Of a stretch of 64,000 nt of DNA, positions 1 through 8,103 are shown in pieces. The stretch is from Acidaminococcus fermentans_A (lineage in GTDB: Bacteria; Bacillota; Negativicutes; Acidaminococcales; Acidaminococcaceae). The stretch is from the NCBI RefSeq assembly GCF_052216985.1, contig NZ_JBQOUY010000007.1, forward strand, positions 33,595-97,594. The letters run 5' to 3'. Below the pieces are notes generated by a model. The model was not told the origin of the DNA, searched no databases, and saw nothing but the letters and a program-made list of their open reading frames with translations. The number at the start of each line of letters is the position of its first letter. Position 1 is the first letter of the stretch. The translations under genes were made by a program, and so were the position numbers.

Positions 1-339
1 CTTCTCTTCCCCGGCATCCATCCAGGTCTTGGCGAATACACAGCGGTCGAAATCCTGGTTGATTTCCTCCTTGCCGTATTCCGTATCATATCCGAACAGC
101 TCGCTGCGCTCCATATCGTAATTGGGCAGATAAGCAGCCAGATCATTTTTCTGTCCCCGTTGGGCAGCCCGACGGGCAATGTCTTTGCCCCGTGCCACCC
201 CCCAGTCGATGACGCTTTGTTTCAGGATTTCCAGGCCCTTGGCCCCGAATTCCTTTTCCAGGTTCTTCGCCAGGATAGAAAAGAAACGGGCGAACAGGAC
301 AAACATGGAAACCGGTTCCTCCATTTTTTGCGGTTTCAA
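1..339 (-). CDS. L-2-amino-thiazoline-4-carboxylic acid hydrolase-like protein (3' truncated by window)
   Basis: Only the first 113 residues are in the window; the gene runs off the left edge. The visible part has the pattern of the ATC hydrolase-like family (Pfam L-2-amino-thiazoline-4-carboxylic acid hydrolase): an N-terminal helical segment, a helix containing FGAKGLEIL, the basic stretch WGVARGKDIARRAAQRG, and the later CVFAKTW segment typical of the family core. The start is taken as TTG at 339 because AGGGGAG lies 8 nt upstream; an in-frame ATG at 324 has no good ribosome binding site. Family members open the thiazoline ring to N-carbamoyl-L-cysteine, but most homologues have no proven substrate. 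It lies downstream of, and co-directional with, a ureohydrolase-like gene and an Nramp-like transporter, so it probably belongs to the same nitrogen-compound cluster. Confidence 0.6.
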   Translation of the reverse strand, partial: MKPQKMEEPVSMFVLFARFFSILAKNLEKEFGAKGLEILKQSVIDWGVARGKDIARRAAQRGQKNDLAAYLPNYDMERSELFGYDTEYGKEEINQDFDRCVFAKTWMDAGEEK

Positions 340-413
340 GTTTTTCACTCCCCTTTTTGCTTGCACACACCGTCCTCTGTTTTTCGGACAGCCGGACAAC
401 GCTCCAGAATGCC

Positions 414-1397
414 TTATTTGCTGTCTTTGATATGCTGTGCCAGGCCATTCAGGTAATACAGGAAGGCCCAGTTGACCACATGGGCCGCCGTCTGCAGGGT
501 GAACACTTCCGGATAGGTTTCCACGAAGTCGATTCCCCGCGCACCTGCCAGCCCTGCTTCATGGAGCATCATGAGCAGTTCATAAGAAGTCAAGCCCCCC
601 ATATCCTGGGGTGCCTGCGGCATGTTGGCCGCATCCAGGCTGTCTGCACAGACGGTGATATAGATGTATTCCGTATCTTTGCTGACCACTTCCAGGGCTT
701 TGGAAATGGCAGCTTTCCAGCCATCTTCATGGACGTCGATGGCCCGGATGACCGTTGCGCCATATTTCATGGCGTTGTTGTATTCTTCCCGATGGTTTCT
801 GGGTCCCCGGATCCCGATATGAGCAATCTTCGTAGGATCCATATTGGGATCGTTGTATACCCGGTAGAAAGGAGAACAGCGGGACAGTTCATCATCCCCG
901 AAATGGGAGTAGTTGTCCAGGTGGGCATCGAAATGCAGGACCCCGACCTTCTTGGGATGCCGTTTGGCGATTTCACTGATGATGGGGTAAGCGATCCCAT
1001 GGTCCCCGCCGATGGTGATGGGAATGATCTTGGCGTCAGCCAGTTTGCCGATCCGTTCCCGGATGGATTGGAAGGTAAAGTCATAGTTGCCGTTCTGGGT
1101 GGCTACGTCACCGGAATCCGCCACTCTCAGATAATCAAAGCAGTCCAGATTGTAATCCGGCAGGAACCCCGTGTAACGGATAGAAGTGGAACGGACCGCC
1201 TTTGGGCCTTCCGTGGTGGAAGAATAACCGCCGATGGTGCAGCCCCCTTCCCAGGGCACCCCTACCACTGCCGCATCGATTTTCTTCAGGTCCTCGTCGT
1301 TTTCGATCACGGACAGATTCAGCCAGGACGGCACCCCGCTGTAAATCATATTGGGCAGGAAATTCGGATCATAAATCGTAGGTTTGCTTTCTCTCAT
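414..1397 (-). CDS. Divergent ureohydrolase (arginase/agmatinase/formimidoylglutamase fold)
   Basis: The 327-residue protein is full length for the arginase superfamily. Family motifs are visible: GGDHG (130-134), FDAHLD (156-161) and a C-terminal GIDFVE. Two signature positions are changed. The DxD metal motif (normally SxDxDxxDP) reads VCADSLDAA, so the first Asp ligand is Cys250 while Asp252 remains, and the usual HG(T)xF segment reads RCSPF (about 174-177), removing the catalytic-loop His. Metal binding and substrate must therefore differ from classic Mn-dependent enzymes, or activity may be lost. AAGGAG precedes the ATG. The gene lies 47 nt after an Nramp-fold transporter gene and is probably co-transcribed with it. 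It is often annotated as agmatinase or formimidoylglutamase; I would not assign a substrate. Confidence 0.8.
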   Translation of the reverse strand: MRESKPTIYDPNFLPNMIYSGVPSWLNLSVIENDEDLKKIDAAVVGVPWEGGCTIGGYSSTTEGPKAVRSTSIRYTGFLPDYNLDCFDYLRVADSGDVATQNGNYDFTFQSIRERIGKLADAKIIPITIGGDHGIAYPIISEIAKRHPKKVGVLHFDAHLDNYSHFGDDELSRCSPFYRVYNDPNMDPTKIAHIGIRGPRNHREEYNNAMKYGATVIRAIDVHEDGWKAAISKALEVVSKDTEYIYITVCADSLDAANMPQAPQDMGGLTSYELLMMLHEAGLAGARGIDFVETYPEVFTLQTAAHVVNWAFLYYLNGLAQHIKDSK

Positions 1398-1444
1398 GTC
1401 AAAACATCTCCTTTAAAATATGACAGACAGGCCAAAGGCCTTCC

Positions 1445-2674
1445 TTACAACAAACTGATGACACTGCTGACACCCAGGATCAGAGAGATGATGAAAATCG
1501 CTCCCCCCAACACATTTTCCAGGGTGCTGTTGGCAAACTGCCCCATGATTTTCCGGCTGGCCGTCAAATAAATGGTCACGCCCACCACTACGGGCAGCAC
1601 TACACCGTTGACCATTTGGGCCGCCATGATGAGGGCAATGGGGTTGAACCCGGCACCGGCAATGATGATGCCGGTCAAAAGAACCAGGAAATTGGTGATG
1701 GTGTACCGTTTGTCACTGCGGTTGGTTTCCCAGCCGAAAAGACCGGCTAATACATAGGAAACTCCCATAGGAGTGCAGACAGCGCTGGAAACCCCGGCAG
1801 CCACCAGACCGATGGCCATGAAAGGTTTGGCAAAGGTCCCTAGAGTAGGTTCCAGCTGGATGGACATGTCCATGGCGTTCCGGACTGGCATCCCCAGCAT
1901 GACCGTTGCTGCTGTCACCATAATGGCCCCGGTGACGATGCCGCCGATGATCATGGGAACATTGGTCCCGAACCGGCAGAGGGGCAGTTCATCAGTGCTG
2001 TGCCAGGTCCGTTTGGCAGAAGCTGCATGGAGGAACATATTATAGGGCACCACGGTGGTCCCGATCAGGGACAGGCAGGTCATCAAACCTCCCTTGGGAA
2101 TGCTGGGCACACAGCCAGCCAGCAGTTTCCCTAGATCCGGTTTCACCACGAACATGGTCACCAGGAACACCACTGCCATGATGATGACGCAGGCTCCCAG
2201 CAGTTTTTCCAAGTATTTCAGGGCATCCCCGGCAAAGCTCAGGAGCAGCAGGATGCAAAGGCCCCATGCGGGAGCGATGATCCGGGTAGAAATCCCCGTA
2301 AGGGCACTGATGCCGATGGCCGTCCCGGTCAGGTCCCCGCTCATATAGGCAAATCCGCCAATGGTGATGGCCACAGCCACCAGGCCGCACAGCAGAGTCC
2401 GCAGCACAGGGCGGTTCTCAAAATCGTTCACCAGGTTCTGGGCCAGTCCCATCTGGGTCACGATTCCCAGCCGGGCTGCCATCCCCTGCATCACAATGAC
2501 CGCAATGACTGAGAAAATGATGCACCAGAACAGCTGGAAACCATAATCGGCCCCGGCTTTGGTGGAACTGGTCACCGTCCCCGGCCCGATGAAGGAGCCT
2601 ACGATCAGGAAACCAGGTCCCAATGCTCCCAACTTTTCCTTTAGGGTAAACTGCTTTTCTTGTTTTTCTGCCAT
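1445..2674 (-). CDS. Nramp (SLC11)-fold transporter lacking the metal-binding motifs
   Basis: This 409-residue polytopic protein has about eleven hydrophobic segments and the SLC11/Nramp fold signature. The start is ATG at 2674, preceded by AAGGGGAG; an upstream in-frame TTG is rejected because it precedes that site. In canonical Nramps the metal is bound by DPGN in TM1 and MPH in TM6. Here the matching places read GPGT (residues 30-33, in SFIGPGTVTSS) and VPYN (209-212, in TTVVPYNMFLHAA), so the Asp, Asn and Met ligands are all absent. Transport of Mn2+ or Fe2+ is therefore unlikely; related divergent members move Mg2+ or possibly organic solutes. Its tight linkage to the altered ureohydrolase suggests that it imports that enzyme's substrate, which is inference only. 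Confidence 0.85.
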   Translation of the reverse strand: MAEKQEKQFTLKEKLGALGPGFLIVGSFIGPGTVTSSTKAGADYGFQLFWCIIFSVIAVIVMQGMAARLGIVTQMGLAQNLVNDFENRPVLRTLLCGLVAVAITIGGFAYMSGDLTGTAIGISALTGISTRIIAPAWGLCILLLLSFAGDALKYLEKLLGACVIIMAVVFLVTMFVVKPDLGKLLAGCVPSIPKGGLMTCLSLIGTTVVPYNMFLHAASAKRTWHSTDELPLCRFGTNVPMIIGGIVTGAIMVTAATVMLGMPVRNAMDMSIQLEPTLGTFAKPFMAIGLVAAGVSSAVCTPMGVSYVLAGLFGWETNRSDKRYTITNFLVLLTGIIIAGAGFNPIALIMAAQMVNGVVLPVVVGVTIYLTASRKIMGQFANSTLENVLGGAIFIISLILGVSSVISLL

Positions 2675-2743
2675 TTTTTTCTCCCCTTTTTTCAAAATAG
2701 TAAATCCTACGCCGCATTACCCTAGTGATTCACTTCTGTTTGA

Positions 2744-2774
2744 CTACATTGTCGTTTTTATTTTTGCATTGTAG
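2744..2774. promoter_or_regulatory. Imperfect dyad, candidate IclR-regulator operator
   Basis: In the 199-bp divergent space between the Nramp-like gene and the IclR regulator, CTACATTG (2744-2751) faces CATTGTAG (2767-2774). This is a dyad of CTACAWTG half-sites separated by 15 nt. Location and symmetry suit an operator for the adjacent IclR protein, but binding is not shown. Confidence 0.4.
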
Positions 2775-2873
2775 TTTTATACAGGTTTTATATCACCAAT
2801 ATTCCTGTTTGTCAATCAAAATCTTTTGTGTTACTCTAATTAAAGAAAATGGTCTGTCCAAAGGAGTTCTTTT

Positions 2874-3656
2874 ATGGAAAAAAAGTTACAAAAACCCATC
2901 CAGTCCATCCAGCGGGCCGTGCAGATCCTGGACTGTTTCACCCCTACGACGCCCAGTCTTCCCCTGGCCGCCATCAGTGAAAGGACTGGACTGAACATCA
3001 ATACTGCCCGGGGCATCGTGAACACCCTGGTAGAAAGCCAGCTGCTCCTCCGTGACCGGGAAAGCGGCTTCTACAAACTGGGCTATTATTTTATGACCAA
3101 GGCCTCCATGATCCGTCAGGATATCGACCGGTATGTGGAGCTCTTTAAGCCCTTGGTAGATGCGGTTGCTGAGAAATACCATTTTTCTGCCAGCCTCCAG
3201 ATGGTCTACCAGAATCAGATCTTCAGCGTCTACTGTGCCTATCCCACCAAACAGGCCTACTACATCGTCATGAGTGAATATTCGGATCTGCCCCTCCATG
3301 CCACCAGTTCCGGCAAACTGCTGCTCCTGGATGAAGTGACCCATGGCCGGGAAGAGCTGCTGGAACAGCTGGAATACCGGGCCTATACCCCCTGCAGCAT
3401 CCAATCCAGCAGAGCGCTCCGGGAACAGCTGAAAGTCATCCAGGCAAACGGCTATGCTACGGAAATCGAAGAATTCTTCAATGACGTGGGCAGCCTGGCC
3501 GTCCCTTTGTACGATGAAAAAGGCCGTCTGCTGCTGACTATCAGTGCCACTTTCTTTGTCAAATCTCTGCCCCAGATCAAAGCGGATCTCCTGGCAGATT
3601 TCCAGAAAGCAGTACAGACCTGGAAACAGGCCTTACGAAAGGAGTCCATACAATGA
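2874..3656 (+). CDS. IclR-family transcriptional regulator
   Basis: The 260-residue protein matches IclR regulators throughout. An N-terminal winged helix-turn-helix (about residues 5-75, including IQSIQRAVQILDCF and the ISERTGLNINTARGIVNTL recognition region) is followed by an effector-binding domain (80-255) with the usual HATSSGKLLL segment. AAGGAG lies before the ATG. Its stop overlaps the start of the downstream amidohydrolase (ATGA), so the two are translationally coupled. It is divergent from the Nramp/ureohydrolase genes and probably controls both directions, binding a small catabolic metabolite. Family members are often repressors of catabolic genes; the ligand is unknown. Confidence 0.92.
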   Translation: MEKKLQKPIQSIQRAVQILDCFTPTTPSLPLAAISERTGLNINTARGIVNTLVESQLLLRDRESGFYKLGYYFMTKASMIRQDIDRYVELFKPLVDAVAEKYHFSASLQMVYQNQIFSVYCAYPTKQAYYIVMSEYSDLPLHATSSGKLLLLDEVTHGREELLEQLEYRAYTPCSIQSSRALREQLKVIQANGYATEIEEFFNDVGSLAVPLYDEKGRLLLTISATFFVKSLPQIKADLLADFQKAVQTWKQALRKESIQ

Positions 3657-4876
3657 AAACACTGCAAACCATCTGGCAGGAACTCTTCCAACCGCTTTCG
3701 GCTTTTGGTTATGAAAAAGGCCAGGGGACTACCCGGCTTTCCTGGTCCAAGCCTTTCCTAGAAGCCCAGCAGTATCTGCGCCATTATGGTGAGGCCATCA
3801 GCCTCCAGTGCAGGCGGGACGGCTGGGGCAACCTGCTCATGACCGTACCGGGAGAAACGGATCTTCCGCCGGTGTATACCGGATCCCATCTGGATTCCGT
3901 CCCCCATGGGGGAAAATATGACGGGGCCCTGGGCATCACTGTCCCGCTGGCCATCGCAGCCGCCTGGCACGAGAAGGGATTCCGCCCCTACCGGCCGCTG
4001 ACCATCATCGCCTTTGCAGAAGAAGAAGGCACCCGCTTCGGGACCCCCTGCCTGGGCAGCCAGGCCATGGCCGGAAAACTCCAGGGCAAAGATCCTGACC
4101 GTTTCGTAACAGCAGAAGGCCGTACCCTGTCCCAACTGCTCCAGGAAGTCGGCTTGGAAGGGGATCCCTTTGCACCCCATCTGCTACCTGGAAAATGTTT
4201 CTTGGAACTCCATATCGAACAAGGGCGGGCGCTGGAAGATGCCAAACTGCCCCTGGGGATCGTTTCTGCCATTGTAGGTATCCGCCACTTCACCGTGACC
4301 ATCACCGGCACAGCCAACCATGCCGGCACCACGGCTATGAAAGACCGGAAAGATGCCCTGGCAGCCGCCGCCCAGTGGATCTCTGCCGTATTTGAGAAAG
4401 CCCTGGCTTCCCAGCAGCAGTATGTGGCTACCGTAGGCCATATCCGGGTCTTCCCGGATGCCGGGAATGTGGTCCCAGGGAAAGCCGAGCTGTCTCTGGA
4501 AATCCGTTCTGCCAGCGATCAAACCATGGATGTTGCCCTGACGGAATTCCAAGAAGAGCTCCAGAAAATCGCCCGGACCTTCCAGGTCACATTCCAGTGG
4601 AAGCAGCTGGACCAAATCCCGCCCCTGCCCATGGAGCAAAGCCTGATGGATCTTTTCGAACAGGAGGCCCAGGACTTGAAGATCCCTTATCAGATCCAGC
4701 CCAGCTGGGCCGGCCATGATTCCATGATCCTGGGACATGAACTGTCTACAGCCATGCTCTTTGTCCCCAGCGTAAAAGGGATCAGCCATTCTCCGGACGA
4801 ATATACGGAACCTGAGCCCATCGGCCAGGCAGCAGAAGTACTGGAAAGGGTTTTGAAAAAATTGACAGCAAAATAA
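3653..4876 (+). CDS. M20 amidohydrolase of the allantoate/N-carbamoyl-L-amino-acid hydrolase type
   Basis: The 407-residue protein has the hydantoinase/carbamoylase signature of peptidase family M20. Metal-site motifs are GSHLDSV (77-83), the KYDGALG segment containing the bridging Asp, EEEGTRF with the catalytic Glu, and ELHIEQG; NHAGTTAM belongs to the dimerisation domain and AGHDSM to the C-terminal metal site. These enzymes hydrolyse ureido groups, for example N-carbamoyl amino acids to amino acid, CO2 and ammonia, or allantoate to ureidoglycine. The gene overlaps the IclR gene by 4 nt and ends in a strong terminator. Together with the ATC-hydrolase-like gene it could complete a thiazoline to N-carbamoylcysteine to cysteine route; allantoate or ureidopropionate are alternatives. 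Confidence 0.88.
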   Translation: MKTLQTIWQELFQPLSAFGYEKGQGTTRLSWSKPFLEAQQYLRHYGEAISLQCRRDGWGNLLMTVPGETDLPPVYTGSHLDSVPHGGKYDGALGITVPLAIAAAWHEKGFRPYRPLTIIAFAEEEGTRFGTPCLGSQAMAGKLQGKDPDRFVTAEGRTLSQLLQEVGLEGDPFAPHLLPGKCFLELHIEQGRALEDAKLPLGIVSAIVGIRHFTVTITGTANHAGTTAMKDRKDALAAAAQWISAVFEKALASQQQYVATVGHIRVFPDAGNVVPGKAELSLEIRSASDQTMDVALTEFQEELQKIARTFQVTFQWKQLDQIPPLPMEQSLMDLFEQEAQDLKIPYQIQPSWAGHDSMILGHELSTAMLFVPSVKGISHSPDEYTEPEPIGQAAEVLERVLKKLTAK

Positions 4877-4922
4877 AAAACAAGGGGTGCTGCACAAAAC
4901 GTGTAGCACCCCTTGTTTTTTC
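4875..4922. terminator. Bidirectional intrinsic terminator
   Basis: AACAAGGGGTGCT pairs with AGCACCCCTTGTT around a short loop and is flanked by A-rich and T-rich tracts. It lies between two convergent genes, the M20 amidohydrolase and the MalY-type aminotransferase, and can serve both. Confidence 0.93.
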
Positions 4923-4924
4923 CG

Positions 4925-6115
4925 TTATTTTACATATTTCCCATATGTCTTTTCCATCCGTTCCAGGGCTTCCTGGATATACCGGGTGGGGCAGGCCAGG
5001 TTCCACCGCTCGAACCCTTCTCCCTGTTTCCCGAAGATATATCCTTCATCAAAGAAGAGCCGGGCTTCCTGGTGATTGATCCGTTCCAATTCTTTATGAT
5101 CCAGACCCAGACCCCGCCAATCCATCCATAGCAGATAGGTTCCTTCCAGCCTCTTGACTTTGATCTGGGGGAATTTCTGCGCCATGAACCCGATGACCAG
5201 TTTCCGGTTGGCATCAATGACCTGGAGGCATTGGTCCAGCCATTTTTCACATTTTCGATAGGCTGTCTCACAGGCAAGATACCCTAGGATATTGCATTTG
5301 GGATTGGGATTGGTCTGTTTCAGAAAATCCATATACCGGGCCCGGAGATGGGCATTGGGGATGAAGATATTGGAAGTCTGCAGCCCGGCCAAATTGAAGG
5401 TCTTGCTGGGAGCAGTCAGCACCAGACAGTTCTGTTCGGCTTCTGGAGAAAGAGACGCGTAGACGGTATGTTCATAACCGGGCATGATCAGGTCATCATG
5501 GATTTCATCCGAGACTACCAATACCCCATTGGCCAGGCAGATTCCGGAAATCCGCTGGAGTTCTTCCCGTGTCCAGACCCGGCCGGCAGGGTTATGGGGA
5601 CTGCAGAAGATCAGCATCTTGGTATGGCAGTCTTTAGCTTTCCGTTCAAAATCTTCGAAATCGATGGCGTAGCTGTCTCCCTGCTCCACCAGCGGACAGT
5701 CCACCAGCTTCCGTCCCGTGTCCAAAACCGCATGGTACATGGGATAGTAGACCGGGGTCAGCAGCATGACGCCATCTCCCGGCTGGGTATAGGCTTTCAC
5801 CGCTGTGAAGAAAGCATCCACCACCCCATGGGAAGGACAGATCCATTCCGGTTTGGCTGCCCAGTGATGCCGTTTTTCCTGCCATGCACAGCAGGCTTCC
5901 CGATAAGATGCCGTAGGATTGGCATACCCCAGCACAAAATCATCGATTTCTTTCTTCAGTGCTTCTTTGATTTCCGGCGCCGTTTCCAATTCCATATCCG
6001 CTACAGAAAAAGGAATGATGTCTTCCTCCGGACGGACCCCATACCGTGCCATCTCCTGCCATTTAAAGGACCCTTTCCCATACCGTTTGTTGATGGTGGT
6101 AAAATTGTATGCCAT
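4925..6115 (-). CDS. MalY/PatB-type PLP aminotransferase (cystathionine beta-lyase family)
   Basis: The 396-residue protein belongs to fold-type I PLP enzymes of the MalY/PatB subgroup. Visible motifs are CSPHNPAGRVWT, VVSDEIHDDL with the PLP-pyridine Asp, and APSKTFNLAGLQ with the Schiff-base Lys. MalY/PatB enzymes cleave C-S bonds in cystathionine or cysteine conjugates and sometimes act as aminotransferases. GGAG precedes ATG at 6115. A second paralogue lies at 9695-10879 in the same orientation. The C-S lyase activity fits a cluster dealing with sulfur or amino-acid derivatives, but substrate is not readable from sequence. Confidence 0.9.
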   Translation of the reverse strand: MAYNFTTINKRYGKGSFKWQEMARYGVRPEEDIIPFSVADMELETAPEIKEALKKEIDDFVLGYANPTASYREACCAWQEKRHHWAAKPEWICPSHGVVDAFFTAVKAYTQPGDGVMLLTPVYYPMYHAVLDTGRKLVDCPLVEQGDSYAIDFEDFERKAKDCHTKMLIFCSPHNPAGRVWTREELQRISGICLANGVLVVSDEIHDDLIMPGYEHTVYASLSPEAEQNCLVLTAPSKTFNLAGLQTSNIFIPNAHLRARYMDFLKQTNPNPKCNILGYLACETAYRKCEKWLDQCLQVIDANRKLVIGFMAQKFPQIKVKRLEGTYLLWMDWRGLGLDHKELERINHQEARLFFDEGYIFGKQGEGFERWNLACPTRYIQEALERMEKTYGKYVK

Positions 6116-6183
6116 AGGATACTCCTCCCCAGTCTTTTTTTATTATTCTAACTTCCTGAGAAGGATTTATCAATAAGCAGGAA

Positions 6184-6211
6184 AAGGGGCTGTTGCAAAC
6201 GCAGCAGCCCC
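6184..6211 (-). terminator. Intrinsic terminator after the two small ORFs
   Basis: AGGGGCTGTTGC and GCAGCAGCCCCT form a 12-bp stem with an AAAC loop; a T-rich run follows in the minus direction. It begins 7 nt beyond the stop of the downstream small ORF, which supports that ORF being a real transcription unit. Confidence 0.8.
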
Positions 6212-6217
6212 TCCCTT

Positions 6218-6379
6218 TTATACCCTAAATTCCCGTCTTACCATCCCCGGGACCTCCACTTCATACCCGGTGATCTTGGATTCTGCCGTACTGGAGTCCA
6301 GCGTCCCCAGGGTCAGGATTTCTAACAAGATTTCCAATTTTTTCGTCATCGCATAACCGCTCTTGGCTGTCATTCCCAT
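6218..6379 (-). CDS. Small ORF, 53 residues, unknown
   Basis: The start ATG at 6379 is preceded by AGGAGG at an ideal distance (8 nt), and a terminator follows the TAA stop directly. The peptide starts MGMTAKSG, contains a leucine-rich helix KKLEILLEILTLG, and ends with basic VRREFRV. It has no cysteine, no signal peptide and no membrane segment. It resembles the preceding small ORF at its first residues (MGM, then T/N, A/S, K), which suggests a paralogous pair. I do not recognise a family; a peptide precursor, small regulator or antitoxin are possible. No downstream gene for a processing enzyme or transporter is adjacent. Confidence 0.6.
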   Translation of the reverse strand: MGMTAKSGYAMTKKLEILLEILTLGTLDSSTAESKITGYEVEVPGMVRREFRV

Positions 6380-6427
6380 AATCCATCCCTCCTGCTCTCT
6401 TACTTTTCTGCCAGGGACCGATTCCTT

Positions 6428-6580
6428 TTATTCGAAATCGAAATATCCCATGGGATCCCAGTCCTTCAGGCTGGGGACATCGCTTCCGGACAGGCTGGGA
6501 GCGAACAGTTCCAGGATCTTCTCTTCTACACCGGCGGTTTCTTTGCGAACCATTGTTTCTACTTTACTATTCATTCCCAT
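6428..6580 (-). CDS. Small ORF, 50 residues, unknown
   Basis: ATG at 6580 has a strong AAGGAGGG site 5 nt upstream. The peptide begins MGMNSKVETMVRKE, is acidic overall, contains an amphipathic stretch EEKILELFAPSL and ends DWDPMGYFDFE, an aromatic-acidic tail. It shares the MGM(N/T)(S/A)K opening with the next small ORF, which begins 49 nt downstream, and both have better ribosome binding sites than many neighbours. Upstream is an AT-rich region (6601-6720) suited to a promoter. No cysteines or signal peptide are present. Function is unknown. Confidence 0.6.
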   Translation of the reverse strand: MGMNSKVETMVRKETAGVEEKILELFAPSLSGSDVPSLKDWDPMGYFDFE

Positions 6581-6712
6581 AATAGCCCTCCTTTTTCGTT
6601 CGGTTATTTCCGAACTATATTTATTATAACTTATAAATAGTTTATGTATAGTGTTTCACATTTCATTGTTTCATTTGTGATTGAATTGTAAATAGTTTTA
6701 CGGAATTTGAGA

Positions 6713-6762
6713 TAATTAAAAAAGGAGGCTGTGAAAAAATGATTTCTCATTTTTTCACAGCC
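6713..6762 (-). terminator. rpoN intrinsic terminator
   Basis: A 16-bp stem (6727-6742 with 6747-6762) of sequence GGCTGTGAAAAAATGA pairs with its complement around TTTC; in the minus direction a T-rich tract follows. It lies just after the rpoN stop. The same GTGAAAAA stem type recurs at 13094-13136 and 62098-62122. Confidence 0.9.
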
Positions 6763-6765
6763 CCT

Positions 6766-8103
6766 TTACCACTCTTTTCTCGCGCTTTTGTCTCCGATGC
6801 CCATCTTGACCCGATACTTGTTCACCGTCCGCCGGGCCATGCGGATGCCCTGCCGGGCCAGGGCATCACAGATTCCCTGGTCACTGAGAGGTTTCCGCTT
6901 GTCTTCTTCTTCGATTACTTTCCGGATCAGTTCCTGGAGTTTTTCCTCGGTCACTGCCCCCGCAGACTGGGAGACCGCCTGTCCCACCAGGAAGCTCCCT
7001 GCTGGAAAGCTTCCCCAGCGGCAGGCGATGACCTTATGCTGGAGGGCCCGGCTGACCGTAGAAATGGCCAGCCCTGTCTCTTCTGCCAGATCAGCCAGTT
7101 TCAAAGGCTGCCGGTGCCCCGGTCCCAGCCGGAAGAAAGGTTCCTGATGGCTCACCAGAGCCTGGAACACCAACAGCAGGGTCTGCTGCCGTTCTTTCAG
7201 CATCTGCTGGAGCTGCCGGGCTTTTCCCAGCTGCTCCTTCAGGTAGGCTTTCACCTGCCCATCCCCCTGCTCTCCGGCCCAGTCCAGATATTCCTGGTTC
7301 AGGACGAATTTCCGTCCCCAGGTATCGTACACCGTGACTTGCAGCCCTGCTCCGGTATCTTCCACCCGGGCATCCTCCCGCTGGTACACCACTGGTCCGG
7401 CTTCCGCAAACCGGGCTCCCGGCTTGGGATCTAAAGCACAGATCTGGGCTTTGGCATCCAGGACTTCCCGAGCCGTCACATGGAATTTCCTAGCCAAGGC
7501 CGGGATCTGGTTCTGTCCCAACTGTTCCAGTCCCGACTGGATGATCTTCCGGGCTAGTTCCGTCCCCTCCGGTGCCTGTTCCAGCTGCAGCAACAGGCAC
7601 TGGGAAAGATCCTGTGCCCCTACTCCTGCCGGCTCCAGCTGCTGGACCTTTTGCAGCGCCTGCAAGACCAGCTTTTCAGGAACTCCAAAGGCCCGGGCGG
7701 TTTCTTCCACACTCTCCGTCCACCAGCCCCGGCTGTCCAGGGTCCCGGCAATATAAAAAGCCAGAGTCCGTTCTTGGTCAGACAAAGGCAGACAGCCCAG
7801 CTGTTCTTCCACCACCTGCTGGAGAGTCTTTTCCTGCCGGGAAGCATTGGCCACCGGATCCGGCAGGGGGTCATCCTCCTTATCCCGGATCCGTTTCCCC
7901 CGATATGCTTCCTGGGCCGTTTCCTGCCAGGCCGGACCTGTCACTTCACTGGGGAATTCCAGGAGAGGATTGGCCTCCACCGCCTCCTGGACGTACTGTT
8001 CCAGTTCCAGCGCTCCCAATTGGAGCAGTTTCATCTGCTGGACCAGATGGAGATTCAGCTGTTGCTTCAGCTGAGGAGCCAGAGTCAATTTGGTGATGCC
8101 CAT
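6766..8103 (-). CDS. rpoN: RNA polymerase sigma-54 factor
   Basis: The 445-residue product has the three RpoN regions: a Gln/Leu-rich region I (TLAPQLKQQLNLHLVQQMKL, then ALELEQYVQEAVEANPLLE) contacting activators, a core-binding region, and a C-terminal DNA-binding region with ETGLAISTVSRAL and the RpoN box ARRTVNKYR. The start is set at ATG 8103, where region I begins and AAGGAGG lies 12 nt upstream; an earlier in-frame start would add 17 unlike residues. Sigma-54 needs an AAA+ activator, and one is encoded at 34040-35713 together with a textbook -24/-12 promoter at 33899-33915. The gene stands alone with its own terminator. Confidence 0.95.
   Translation of the reverse strand: MGITKLTLAPQLKQQLNLHLVQQMKLLQLGALELEQYVQEAVEANPLLEFPSEVTGPAWQETAQEAYRGKRIRDKEDDPLPDPVANASRQEKTLQQVVEEQLGCLPLSDQERTLAFYIAGTLDSRGWWTESVEETARAFGVPEKLVLQALQKVQQLEPAGVGAQDLSQCLLLQLEQAPEGTELARKIIQSGLEQLGQNQIPALARKFHVTAREVLDAKAQICALDPKPGARFAEAGPVVYQREDARVEDTGAGLQVTVYDTWGRKFVLNQEYLDWAGEQGDGQVKAYLKEQLGKARQLQQMLKERQQTLLLVFQALVSHQEPFFRLGPGHRQPLKLADLAEETGLAISTVSRALQHKVIACRWGSFPAGSFLVGQAVSQSAGAVTEEKLQELIRKVIEEEDKRKPLSDQGICDALARQGIRMARRTVNKYRVKMGIGDKSARKEW

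Noticed and set aside
357..1571. Long plus-strand reading frame opposite the ureohydrolase gene
   Set aside because: It is antisense to a well-supported gene, has no family motif and a proline/glycine/histidine-rich composition typical of shadow frames.
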